From NCBI GenBank assembly GCA_000701945.1, contig KL370840.1:558001-622000 (forward strand): a stretch of DNA of 64,000 bases, read 5' to 3'. The notes under the pieces are model-generated. The model was given only the letters and a program-made list of their open reading frames with translations. It had not been told where the DNA came from and made no database searches. Every line of letters begins with the position of its first letter. Within the stretch, counting starts at the first letter, position 1. The position numbers and the translations under genes were made by a program. The DNA is from Anaerotruncus sp. MC2020 (GTDB lineage: Bacteria; Bacillota; Clostridia; Oscillospirales; Ruminococcaceae). Below are positions 17,148 to 24,825 of this stretch, piece after piece.

Positions 17148-17939
17148 TCAGCTCTGCGAGCCGCCGTCGAAGTCGGGCTCCTGATTGAAGTAGGTCACAG
17201 TCTCATCTGACCCCCTCATCATCAGCGGGACAGGTATCATGCTGAAATTCTGCACGGACGTGATGCCGTCAAATACGGGGACATCAACGCTCCGCGCGTT
17301 GAAGTAGCCGCTCGCGGTGACGCTGACGTCGTAGAGATTGTAGGGGCGCTTTATCGCGTCAGGAGCCTGCGAATGCACGATATCGGGCGCGGGGATGGCA
17401 AACTTCACCGTAGTGCCGCTGCTGTTGGTCAGACCCTCAGCGAGGACAAGGCGGCTCCCGTCGACTATAGCCGTCACCATGACTGTCGCGCCCTCTATCG
17501 GCGTGGACTCGTCGCCCGCACGGACATTGACAAGGATATAGCCCTTGCCGATGCCGAGGCTATCCTCCGAGACGTACTGCGGCGGAGTATCATAGGCGCT
17601 GTCGGTTGAGAAGGTGTTGTCGCCGAGCACGGAGAGGTCGGGCTCGGGATAGCGGTTGTTGTACTCCGTCTCGGAGTCGGGTGAATCCGTGTTTTCCTCC
17701 TCGGCGTAGTCCGAATACGTCGTATCGTCGAGAGCGTCCTCGTCAACGCTGAAAATCTCCTCGTCCTCGGGCGGAGTATCCGCTGTTTCATCCGCGGGAA
17801 GCTCCTCCTGCGGCTCGGTTTGCTCCTCTGCGGGAGCAGTCTCCTGCGCGGGCTCGCAGTCGGGACTGCGCCTGCCGTAGAGCTTCATCAGCTCCTGCTT
17901 ATATCGCTCTGACTGAGCGCTGAGTTCGTTCAGATGCAT
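17148..17939 (-). CDS. Acidic-linker protein with carboxypeptidase-regulatory-like domain, resembling the SleC N-terminal region
   Basis: 263 aa. Residues 1-30 form a charged helix, 30-125 are very acidic and Pro/Thr-rich, and 130-250 are a beta-sandwich of the CarboxypepD_reg type (GYILVNVRAGDESTPIEGAT, RPYNLYDVSVTASGYF, VPVFDGITSVQNFSMIPVP). This last pattern recurs as the N-terminal domain of SleC-like proteins, so this gene and the next may be the two halves of one ancestral protein. No signal peptide. First gene of the operon; GGAGG lies 7 bases before ATG and a sigma-E-like promoter is just upstream. Confidence 0.68.
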   Translation of the reverse strand: MHLNELSAQSERYKQELMKLYGRRSPDCEPAQETAPAEEQTEPQEELPADETADTPPEDEEIFSVDEDALDDTTYSDYAEEENTDSPDSETEYNNRYPEPDLSVLGDNTFSTDSAYDTPPQYVSEDSLGIGKGYILVNVRAGDESTPIEGATVMVTAIVDGSRLVLAEGLTNSSGTTVKFAIPAPDIVHSQAPDAIKRPYNLYDVSVTASGYFNARSVDVPVFDGITSVQNFSMIPVPLMMRGSDETVTYFNQEPDFDGGSQS

Positions 17940-17966
17940 ATTATCGCCTCCATGATGTGCTGGTAA

Positions 17967-17995
17967 AAAATATGTCGCAGAAGGAGGAAATATGA
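17967..17995 (-). promoter_or_regulatory. Sigma-E-like (mother-cell) promoter for the SleC-like operon
   Basis: On the - strand TCATATT, 14 bases, CATATTTT. This fits the sigma-E pattern KMATATT-N14/15-CATACANT of Bacillus in all but two -10 positions. The leader would be about 20 bases. Confidence 0.62.
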
Positions 17996-18270
17996 CATCT
18001 CAGCTATGATAGGCGGCAAATCATTTTTCAAATTTACAGTGCTGACGGGCTTCGTTATTTGTTCATATCACACATCACCTTCGTCAGTTTCAACAACGTC
18101 CGTTTTCATCATTTGTGAATGATGCCTTCAATCTTTTAATCAAAGAGAATAAAAAATGACTAATATTTTACTTTTCACGCCTCTGATTGAACTATCCTCC
18201 AATTAAAGCAGTACGATTTTGTCTATTCGTACAATTTTCATATAAAATACTTTTATTATTGTTGCAATTG
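17996..18270. other. AT-rich intergenic region
   Basis: No gene seen. AT-rich upstream region shared by the SleC-like operon (-) and the GGDEF-EAL gene (+). Nothing RNA-like stands out. Confidence 0.45.
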
Positions 18271-18279
18271 TGCTATAAT
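18271..18279 (+). promoter_or_regulatory. Extended -10 promoter of the GGDEF-EAL gene
   Basis: TGCTATAAT is a perfect extended -10. No good -35 lies 17 bases upstream. It would give a leader of about 50 bases. Confidence 0.6.
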
Positions 18280-18336
18280 TATATTGAATATAGAACTTGT
18301 TTTTGTTCGTTCATCACGGAGCGGGAGGGACACTTT

Positions 18337-20016
18337 ATGCGTGAGAACTCATTCAGAAGAATTATTCAGAATTTCATAATGAATATGGAATCAATACAGA
18401 ATACACTTACACCCGAATCAAGCTTTGCGCTCACTGAGCCCTGCGTTTTTCTCAGGATCGGTATGATACGCGCCGACTTCTTCGAGACGCCGCGTGCATA
18501 TGCTATGGAAAACGGTCAGCCGTATATCCTGTATAATACGGGCGATGTTGACGAAACAAACGAGTTTACTATGGAAAAGGACACAAAGGTCGGTACAAAG
18601 GTAATCTACCACGTTTTCGGTCTTATCGACGAGGAACCGTGGACTGATGAAGAAATGGAGCGCCTTGACGTCCTGATAAAAATGCTGTTCGTCTTCAACG
18701 GCAGAAGCCGCCTCATGATAGCGAACTACAAACTCACGTTCTACGACCAGGATATGCAGGTCTTTAACCTCAAATACTTCTTCAAGACAATTGCCGAACT
18801 CATCGCTAAGAATGAGATAACGCAGTATACCGCAATGTATATCAACCTCAAGCGCTTTTCCGCGGTCAACCTTCAGCTTGGCAAAAAAATCGGCAATGTC
18901 GTGATGAGGGGCTTCGTCAAGCACATTGATATGCTGACAGGCGATGACGGCTTCGTCGCACGTATAGGCGGCGACAACTTCGCCGTCCTCTGCAAGCAGG
19001 AGCTCACCGATACCATACTCGAGGCGCTCTCGGGTACTGCCGTCACTTTCGACGAGAAAACAGGCGACCGTATCCTCGTCTCAGCCTGCGCGGGCGTTTA
19101 CGTCATCGACGGCAGACTTCCCGTCCGCTCCCCTGACGATGTCATGGACGGCATCGGTATCTCCATTGCCGCCGCCAAGGCTCGCACCAAGCACGATTTC
19201 GCGTTTTTCAGCGAAGAAATGCTCGAGCGGAACAAGCAGCAGCTCATGGTCAGCTCGATGTTCCCCAACGCACTCGAAAATGAGGAGTTTCTCGTATACT
19301 ACCAGCCCAAGGTGTCAACCGAGACATACCGCATCGTCGGCGCAGAGGCGCTTTGCAGGTGGAATCACGAGGGAAAGCTCATACCCCCTGCTGAGTTCAT
19401 ACCCGTTCTTGAGCGCGGTATTGATATATGCAAGCTCGATTTCTATATGCTCGACCACGTCTGCCGCGACATACGCCGCTGGCTCGATGAGGGCAAGAAC
19501 GTCGTCAAGGTATCAGTCAATTTCTCGAGGCGTCACCTCTCCGATATGGACCTGCTGGAGCACATCGTCGAGATTATCGACAGAAACAATGTGCCGCACG
19601 ACTTCATCGAGATAGAGCTCACCGAAACTACTACCGACGTCGAGTTCAAGGACCTCCGACGCGTACTGAGTGGTCTGCGTGATACTGGTATTTCTACCTC
19701 CGTCGACGACTTCGGCGTGGGCTACTCGTCACTGACCCTCATCAAGGACCTCCCGTGGGACGTTATGAAGATAGACCGAAGCCTCCTCCCGCAGGAGGGA
19801 GATTCCGACAAAAAGAAGTCGGTCATGCTAAAGTACGTCGTCGGTATGGCGGCGGAGATTGGGCTTCAGTGCGTCGCTGAGGGCGTCGAAACTATCGAAC
19901 AGGAAGAGCTCCTGAAGGACTACTCATGCAGCATTATTCAGGGCTTCTACTTCGACAAGCCGCTCCCCGTGACCGAATATGAAACCCGTCTTGACAATTA
20001 CAGCTACAAAAAGTAA
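18337..20016 (+). CDS. GGDEF-EAL protein, probable c-di-GMP phosphodiesterase
   Basis: 559 aa from ATG 18337, which has GGGAGGG 7 bases upstream; the frame is open for 50 more codons but these lie over the promoter. No membrane helix. Residues 1-140 are an unrecognised N-terminal domain. The GGDEF domain (about 145-290) has GGDNF in place of GGDEF, so synthase activity is unlikely. The EAL domain (about 310-550) keeps EALCRW, NFSRRH, ELTET, VDDFGVG, MKIDR, AEGVE and IIQGF, all residues expected for metal binding and catalysis. It most likely hydrolyses c-di-GMP. Stand-alone gene. Confidence 0.9.
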   Translation: MRENSFRRIIQNFIMNMESIQNTLTPESSFALTEPCVFLRIGMIRADFFETPRAYAMENGQPYILYNTGDVDETNEFTMEKDTKVGTKVIYHVFGLIDEEPWTDEEMERLDVLIKMLFVFNGRSRLMIANYKLTFYDQDMQVFNLKYFFKTIAELIAKNEITQYTAMYINLKRFSAVNLQLGKKIGNVVMRGFVKHIDMLTGDDGFVARIGGDNFAVLCKQELTDTILEALSGTAVTFDEKTGDRILVSACAGVYVIDGRLPVRSPDDVMDGIGISIAAAKARTKHDFAFFSEEMLERNKQQLMVSSMFPNALENEEFLVYYQPKVSTETYRIVGAEALCRWNHEGKLIPPAEFIPVLERGIDICKLDFYMLDHVCRDIRRWLDEGKNVVKVSVNFSRRHLSDMDLLEHIVEIIDRNNVPHDFIEIELTETTTDVEFKDLRRVLSGLRDTGISTSVDDFGVGYSSLTLIKDLPWDVMKIDRSLLPQEGDSDKKKSVMLKYVVGMAAEIGLQCVAEGVETIEQEELLKDYSCSIIQGFYFDKPLPVTEYETRLDNYSYKK

Positions 20017-20025
20017 TAATAACAA

Positions 20026-20057
20026 AAGCGCCGAGGCTTACCCTCGGCGCTTCTTTT
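20026..20057 (+). terminator. Terminator of the GGDEF-EAL gene, overlapping the end of the channel gene
   Basis: Perfect stem AAGCGCCGAGG / CCTCGGCGCTT with CTTTTT. The last codons and stop of the convergent channel gene (20038-20040) are part of the stem. Confidence 0.9.
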
Positions 20058-21021
20058 TATGCATTTTTTCGGAGCTGACAATCAGTATGTCCTTCTCCTT
20101 TATAACGATATCATCGGTCGGGATAATGGTCAGCCCGTCACGGAGCAGTACAAACAGCCTGATATCGTACTCACTTTTCAGCTCGGCTATCCTGCGTCCG
20201 AGAAATTCGCTGTTCGCGTCGATGAGTATCTCCCCCACCTTGCTGATATCGTGGAGCTTCATATCGGAGCTTGCGCGCTTGGCGTACTGCTCGACGAAGC
20301 CCGCACTGATGATACCTGTGGGGATAGCTACTACTCCGACGCCGAAAAAAGCTATGCATATCGCCATGATACGTCCGACTATAGTCACGGGGTAGATGTC
20401 GCCGTAGCCGACAGTCAGAAGCGTCGACATACTCCACCATATTCCCGAGAATGCGTTGCTGAATACGTCGGGCTGAGCGTCGTGCTCCGCGCTGTACATA
20501 CCGAGCGACGACGCGAACATCAGTATGATGATGATGAACAGCGACGAGAGTATCTGATTGCGCTTTTCGTAGAGAACCGTTGTGATGATGTTGAACGAAT
20601 CGTACACCGAGTTTATCCTGAAAAGGTGGAAGATACGTCCGACACGGAGCATACGGAATGCGATAAATCCCGATAAATAGAAGAATGGCAGTATCGTGCA
20701 GAGGTCGATGATGCCGTCGAACGAGACGAGGAACCTCAGTCTTGCCTTCGCGGGCGAGAGCTCGGGATAGAGCAGGTCAGCCGTCCATATGCGCAGGGCG
20801 TACTCAACGCTGAACAGCACGAGAGTGACCGCCTCTATCATGTCGAGGAGCGGCATTATCGACGCAAAATTGTCGAAGGTCTGCATGAACATCGACACGA
20901 TATTGACGATTATCACGACTGACAGCACCCAGTCGAACAGTCGGCTCGGCAGGTCGTTCCGCTGACCTATCTGTATGATGTCGAATATCCTCTTTCTGAC
21001 CGTCTTATAGGAACGGCTCAT
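20038..21021 (-). CDS. Voltage-gated-like potassium channel with TrkA-C domain
   Basis: 327 aa from ATG 21021 (GGAGGG upstream; 14 extra in-frame codons have no ribosome site). Six membrane helices: an S4-like segment with spaced arginines (RMLRVGRIFHLFR, about 115-127), pore loop and selectivity filter LLTVGYGD (about 203-210), and S6. The cytosolic tail (about 255-327) resembles the RCK C-terminal ligand-binding domain (LGRRIAELKSEYDIRLF). It is a tetrameric K+ channel of the VIC family. Its final residues are encoded by the neighbour's terminator stem. Confidence 0.9.
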   Translation of the reverse strand: MSRSYKTVRKRIFDIIQIGQRNDLPSRLFDWVLSVVIIVNIVSMFMQTFDNFASIMPLLDMIEAVTLVLFSVEYALRIWTADLLYPELSPAKARLRFLVSFDGIIDLCTILPFFYLSGFIAFRMLRVGRIFHLFRINSVYDSFNIITTVLYEKRNQILSSLFIIIILMFASSLGMYSAEHDAQPDVFSNAFSGIWWSMSTLLTVGYGDIYPVTIVGRIMAICIAFFGVGVVAIPTGIISAGFVEQYAKRASSDMKLHDISKVGEILIDANSEFLGRRIAELKSEYDIRLFVLLRDGLTIIPTDDIVIKEKDILIVSSEKMHKKKRRG

Positions 21022-21043
21022 TCTATCCCTCCATCCGCGGAAA

Positions 21044-21085
21044 TAAAAACAGACGGACAGCATTCCGCCATCCGTCCGCTGATAA
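21044..21085 (-). terminator. Terminator after the CD1247-like gene
   Basis: On the - strand CGGACGGA pairs with TCCGTCTG (with G-T pairs), followed by TTTTTATTT. It lies between the CD1247-like gene and the channel gene. Confidence 0.65.
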
Positions 21086-21093
21086 TTATCGGC

Positions 21094-21567
21094 TTACTTC
21101 TTTTCCTCGTCCTTCTTGGACTCCTCGGAAGCCTCCTCAAAGTCCTCGATAGTGAGGTCGTCAACGTCAAACTCAAGGAGCTCGTTGCAGTTGGGGCAGT
21201 TTATCGAGCCCTCCTCGATCATACCCTCATCAATGAGGATAGTATCACCGCAGGTAGGACAAGTTACCTCATAAAGCTCATCGTCGTCCTCGTCGAAGTC
21301 ATAGTCGTCATCGTCGTCGAAGCACTCGTCGCAGTCGTCACAGCCGTCATCGTAGAAGTCGTCCTCTACCTGACCGAGATCCTCGTCGAGGATATCGCAG
21401 AGCTCTGTCAGCTCGTCTACCTGTGACTGGAGATCCTCAACATAGAGCACCAGCTCAGACATTACCTCAGTCATCTGGCTGAGAGCCTTGCCCTCCTTAG
21501 TGGTTGTATCTATCTCGAGACCGTCGATAAGTCCCTGTAAATATGACATTTTCTCAGTGAGCTTCAT
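21094..21567 (-). CDS. CD1247-like acidic zinc-ribbon protein
   Basis: 157 aa. An N-terminal helical domain (about 1-70, MSYLQGLIDGLEIDTTTKEG) is typical of the Clostridia CD1247 N-terminal family. A run of Asp/Glu (about 70-100, CDDCDECFDDDDDYDFDED) follows, then a zinc ribbon CPTCGD...CPNCNE (about 104-127) and an acidic/Lys tail. Function unknown. It often sits beside efp, as here (43 bases apart), which hints at a translation-related role. AAGGAGG upstream of ATG. Confidence 0.78.
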   Translation of the reverse strand: MKLTEKMSYLQGLIDGLEIDTTTKEGKALSQMTEVMSELVLYVEDLQSQVDELTELCDILDEDLGQVEDDFYDDGCDDCDECFDDDDDYDFDEDDDELYEVTCPTCGDTILIDEGMIEEGSINCPNCNELLEFDVDDLTIEDFEEASEESKKDEEKK

Positions 21568-21609
21568 AACAGCTCCTCCTTCCGTATATGGAAATATAGC
21601 AGGATATGA

Positions 21610-22167
21610 TTATGCGCGGGACATATACTCGCCTGTACGAGTATCTACCTGGATCTTCTCGCCCTCGTTGATGAAGAGCGGAACCTTTATCTCTGCGCCT
21701 GTCTCAAGAGTAGCAGGCTTTGTAGCGTTTGTAGCTGTATCGCCCTTGAAGCCGGGGTCTGTCTGAGTAACGACGAGCTCAACGAAGTTGGGGGGCTCAA
21801 CACCGAAAACAGTGCCCTTGTAGGAGAGGATCTTGCAGATCATTTCTTCCTTGACGAACTTGAAGCTGTCGCCGAGGATAGAAGCGCTTATCGGAACCTG
21901 CTCATAAGTCTCCATGTCCATGAAGTAGTAGAGGTCGCCGTCGTTGTAGCTGTACTGCATATCCTTTCTCTCAACGAAAGCTGTGGGAAACTTGGCTGTG
22001 GGGTTGAAGGAAGTTTCAACAACAGAGCCTGTAATAACGTTCTTATACTTTGTTCTTACGAAAGCAGCGCCCTTACCGGGTTTTACGTGCTGGAACTCGA
22101 TGACCTGTACAACCTGTCCGTCGAGCTCGAAAGTAACGCCGTTTCTGAAATCGCCTGCTGAAATCAT
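21610..22167 (-). CDS. efp: Elongation factor P
   Basis: 185 aa, exact family length, from ATG 22167 with GGAGG 9 bases upstream (an upstream in-frame ATG has none). It relieves ribosome stalling at polyproline. Three beta-barrel domains; the loop that inserts into the P-site is [11 protein letters not shown] with Lys32 at its tip. The C-terminus has [20 protein letters not shown] and ends RTGEYMSRA. No modification enzymes (epmA/ymfI) are visible nearby. Own promoter upstream. Confidence 0.97.
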   Translation of the reverse strand: MISAGDFRNGVTFELDGQVVQVIEFQHVKPGKGAAFVRTKYKNVITGSVVETSFNPTAKFPTAFVERKDMQYSYNDGDLYYFMDMETYEQVPISASILGDSFKFVKEEMICKILSYKGTVFGVEPPNFVELVVTQTDPGFKGDTATNATKPATLETGAEIKVPLFINEGEKIQVDTRTGEYMSRA

Positions 22168-22208
22168 TATAAATACCTCCGTATTTTTCAATATAATCAA
22201 TATGTAAT

Positions 22209-22237
22209 ATTTTACCACATTTTCGGGCATTTGGCAA
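22209..22237 (-). promoter_or_regulatory. Promoter of efp
   Basis: On the - strand TTGCCA, 17 bases, TAAAAT. The leader is about 35 bases. Confidence 0.78.
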
Positions 22238-22254
22238 TACCTAAAGCGATATTA

Positions 22255-23322
22255 TTATAAAGATATTATATTTTTTGCACTTTTTGTCAGATTAATACAT
22301 CCATTTTCAGTCAAAATGACAAAATCCTCTATCCTTACGCCGAATCTGCCCGCAATGTAAATACCGGGTTCAACAGTCACCACTGCTCCCTCGTTGAGGG
22401 ACTGCATATAGTTCGGAGCGGCATTCGGGCGCTCGTGTATCTCGAGCCCTACGCCGTGTCCGAGCGAATGCCCGAAGCAGCTGCCGTAGCCTGCGTCGCT
22501 TATTATGCTGCGGGCTATCTGGTCGAGCTCATGGCCCGTCATGCCCGCGTGAGCCGCATTTATGGCGGCTGTCTGTGCCTCAAGGACGATATTGTATACC
22601 TTTCTCATTTCCTCGTCGGGCTCGCCGACGCAGACCGTGCGCGTCATATCGCTGTGGTAGCCGTTGTAGACAGCGCCGTAGTCCATGAGGACGAACTCGC
22701 CCCTCTGCACCTTCTTGTCCGACGGTACTCCGTGCGGCATGGAGGTATTCGCTCCCGCGAGCGCGATAGTCTCGAAGGAAAGGTCCTCGGCGCCGTAGTC
22801 GAACATCAGGCGGTTGAGCTCGAGGGCTATCTGCCTCTCGGTGACGCCCTCGCGTATGAAGACGAGGATATCGTCGAATGCGCGCTCTGCTATCGCCTGG
22901 GCCTTCCTTATGCAGTCGAGCTCATACTCGTCCTTGACGCTCCTGAGCGCGTTTATCGCGTTGCTGAGCACGTCAGTGTCGATGACCTCGACATCCTTCA
23001 GCTGTGCTCTGAGCGTGTGCAGTCTGCTGACCGTCATAGTCTGCGACTCTATCGCGATATTCGCGGCATTGTGGTCGTGGATGAGCTCCGCGAGCTGAGC
23101 GTACAGCTTCTTCTGCTCGATGACCTCAGCCGCTGTAACGGTCGCTCTCGCCTTCTCGATGTAGCGGAAGTCGATGATAAGGTATGCCTTGTCGCGGAAG
23201 GCTATAACAGTTCCGTCCGACGACTTCATTCCAGTAAAATAACGTCTGTTGATGTCAGACGTTATCAGTACGCAGTCAATGCTCTCGGGGAGCTGACCGA
23301 ACAGTCTCTCAAATTTTGTCAT
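22255..23322 (-). CDS. pepP: Xaa-Pro aminopeptidase (M24 family)
   Basis: 355 aa. It removes N-terminal residues that precede proline. The creatinase N-terminal domain spans about 1-125; the pita-bread domain follows, with metal ligands in VLMDYGAVYNGYHSDMTR (two Asp), GHSLGHGVGLEIHE (His), VEPGIY (Glu) and GVRIEDF (Glu). The stretch aroQ-pepP-efp is a familiar Firmicutes order. The start has GGAG 6 bases upstream, 10 bases after the aroQ stop. Confidence 0.93.
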   Translation of the reverse strand: MTKFERLFGQLPESIDCVLITSDINRRYFTGMKSSDGTVIAFRDKAYLIIDFRYIEKARATVTAAEVIEQKKLYAQLAELIHDHNAANIAIESQTMTVSRLHTLRAQLKDVEVIDTDVLSNAINALRSVKDEYELDCIRKAQAIAERAFDDILVFIREGVTERQIALELNRLMFDYGAEDLSFETIALAGANTSMPHGVPSDKKVQRGEFVLMDYGAVYNGYHSDMTRTVCVGEPDEEMRKVYNIVLEAQTAAINAAHAGMTGHELDQIARSIISDAGYGSCFGHSLGHGVGLEIHERPNAAPNYMQSLNEGAVVTVEPGIYIAGRFGVRIEDFVILTENGCINLTKSAKNIISL

Positions 23323-23332
23323 ACGCCGCTCC

Positions 23333-23764
23333 TTACAGCTCCGCCATAGCCTGTACAGCGAGGTAGTAGCTCAGGAAGCCGAGTCCGCATATACTGCCCC
23401 TGCACACGGGAGCTATGACCGAATTTGCGCGGAATTCCTCGCGCGCGTCGATGTTGCTGATGTGTACCTCGATAACGGGTATCTTTATCGCGGCGATAGC
23501 GTCGCGGATAGCGTAGCTGTAGTGCGTGTACGCGCCCGCATTGATTATCACTCCGTCAAAGGTCGTGCGAGCCGCGTGGAGCTTGTCGATGATAGCTCCC
23601 TCGTGGTTGGACTGGAATATCTCGCATTCAAGTCCCTGCTCCTTTGCCCTGTCGATGATATTGCTGTTGAGCGTATCAATGCCCATATTTCCGTATACTC
23701 CGGGCTCGCGCTCACCGAGGAGGTTGAGATTCGGTCCGTGTATGACGAGTATCTTCTTTATCAT
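23333..23764 (-). CDS. aroQ: 3-Dehydroquinate dehydratase, type II
   Basis: 143 aa, typical for the type II dodecamer. Shikimate pathway step from 3-dehydroquinate to 3-dehydroshikimate. GPNLNLLGEREPGVYGN holds the lid with the catalytic Tyr and Arg, NAGAYTHYSYAIRDA the substrate-binding loop, and EVHISNI the catalytic His. AAGGAG upstream of ATG; 2 bases separate it from the yqeG stop. Confidence 0.96.
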   Translation of the reverse strand: MIKKILVIHGPNLNLLGEREPGVYGNMGIDTLNSNIIDRAKEQGLECEIFQSNHEGAIIDKLHAARTTFDGVIINAGAYTHYSYAIRDAIAAIKIPVIEVHISNIDAREEFRANSVIAPVCRGSICGLGFLSYYLAVQAMAEL

Positions 23765-23766
23765 GC

Positions 23767-24312
23767 TCAGTTCTCCTTATATGTAATGGCGTTCAGGGTA
23801 TGGTGCTCGACAGCACCCTGTCCGCCGCAGTATATCCTTTTCGGTATGAAGGGCGCCTCTATCGCTCTCCTCAGCTTCAGGAAGCGGTTGTCGCTCCTGC
23901 CTATGGGGAGCGTGTACAGCATCTTTATCTTGAAGAGATTGGCTCCGAGGACGTCGGTGAATATCTGGTCGCCGACCGCCGCGAGCGCACGCTTCGGCAG
24001 TCCGAGGCGCATCGCCGCGAGCTTGTAGCCCTTCTGGAAGGGCTTCTTGCTTTCCCTTACGCAGTCTATCCCCACAAGCTCCGAGAACAGCTTCACGCGG
24101 AGATAGAAGTTGTTGGAGACGATTATCATGCGGATACCGTTCTCCTTCATACGCTCTATCCACTCTACTACGCCCTCGGCGGGCTGCGGGTCGTTGTGGT
24201 CTGCAAGGGTGTTGTCTATATCGAGGATGAGTCCGCGTATGCCAAGCTTCGCGAGCATATCAGGTGATATATCGGTTACGGTGTTGAATGCAGCGGTGAT
24301 ACTGAAAAGCAT
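23767..24312 (-). CDS. yqeG: YqeG-family HAD phosphatase
   Basis: 181 aa, HAD IIIA type. Motif I is ILDIDNTLADH (about 29-39) with both Asp; motif II is IIVSNNF; a conserved Lys is in KKPFQKG; and AAVGDQIFTDVLGAN supplies the last acidic motif. The YqeG family is phosphatidylglycerophosphatase-like or of unknown substrate in Firmicutes. First gene of the yqeG-aroQ-pepP unit; GGAGGG upstream of ATG. Confidence 0.92.
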   Translation of the reverse strand: MLFSITAAFNTVTDISPDMLAKLGIRGLILDIDNTLADHNDPQPAEGVVEWIERMKENGIRMIIVSNNFYLRVKLFSELVGIDCVRESKKPFQKGYKLAAMRLGLPKRALAAVGDQIFTDVLGANLFKIKMLYTLPIGRSDNRFLKLRRAIEAPFIPKRIYCGGQGAVEHHTLNAITYKEN

Positions 24313-24413
24313 ATTGCCCTCCTCTCATATTGTATAGTAAAAGCGGCGCGAAGCGTGTCGAAAACGCTCCTCCGCGGAAATTTTCTCTCGGGAAATACCC
24401 GACAGAAATAAAT

Positions 24414-24442
24414 GAAAAAGCGGACTATAAGCCCGCTTTTAT
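24414..24442 (-). terminator. Terminator after rpsU
   Basis: On the - strand AAAAGCGG / CCGCTTTTT with a 9-base loop, T tract built into the descending stem. It lies 24 bases after the rpsU stop. Confidence 0.82.
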
Positions 24443-24465
24443 CAACATTTTCTGTCTTGCAAGGA

Positions 24466-24639
24466 TCAATACTTGCGCTTGCGAGCAGCCTCGGATTTCT
24501 TCTTACGCTTAACCGAAGGCTTTTCGTAGTGCTCTCTCTTGCGAACCTCAGCAATTACGCCGTCCTTTGCACACGCTCTCTTGAACTTCTTAAGAGCGTT
24601 CTCAAGAGACTCGTTCTTGCCAACGCGAACTTCTGCCAC
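24466..24639 (-). CDS. rpsU: 30S ribosomal protein S21
   Basis: 57 aa starting with GTG at 24639: [19 protein letters not shown], then [20 protein letters not shown] and a basic C-terminus ending [13 protein letters not shown]. This is the full length and signature of bS21. The ribosome site GGGAGGG is 8 bases upstream. Between yqeG and leuS, with its own promoter, terminator and a folded leader, so it is expressed independently. Confidence 0.96.
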   Translation of the reverse strand: MAEVRVGKNESLENALKKFKRACAKDGVIAEVRKREHYEKPSVKRKKKSEAARKRKY

Positions 24640-24653
24640 TATCTTTCCCTCCC

Positions 24654-24732
24654 TTGTTCAGAGGTTGCACACGGGAGACCCGTGCTCTATACTAATCACT
24701 CTTGCGAGTGTCAGTCGGCTATACCTCAACAA
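24654..24732 (-). ncRNA. Structured leader of rpsU
   Basis: On the - strand TTGTTGAGGT (24732-24723) pairs with ACCTCTGAACAA (24665-24654) apart from a 2-base bulge. It encloses two perfect hairpins: CACTC-GCAA-GAGTG (24710-24697) and CACGGG-TCT-CCCGTG (24684-24670). The ribosome site follows at once. The three-way-junction form suggests autoregulation by S21 or another ligand. I do not recognise a named family. Confidence 0.7.
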
Positions 24733-24769
24733 TACAGCAGATTAAAAAATCATATACGAATATAATATT

Positions 24770-24798
24770 ATTTTATCACTAAATCCATAATATGTCAA
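24770..24798 (-). promoter_or_regulatory. Promoter of rpsU
   Basis: On the - strand TTGACA, 17 bases, TAAAAT: perfect -35 and spacing. It gives a leader of about 125 bases that contains the folded element. Confidence 0.9.
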
Positions 24799-24825
24799 GC
24801 ATTTTTTACAGATTGGAAAATTTCG

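Noticed and set aside
24640..24740. tRNA-like appearance of the rpsU leader
   Set aside because: Three stems and about 75 bases resemble a cloverleaf, but there is no acceptor CCA, no T-loop TTCGA and no proper anticodon arm.
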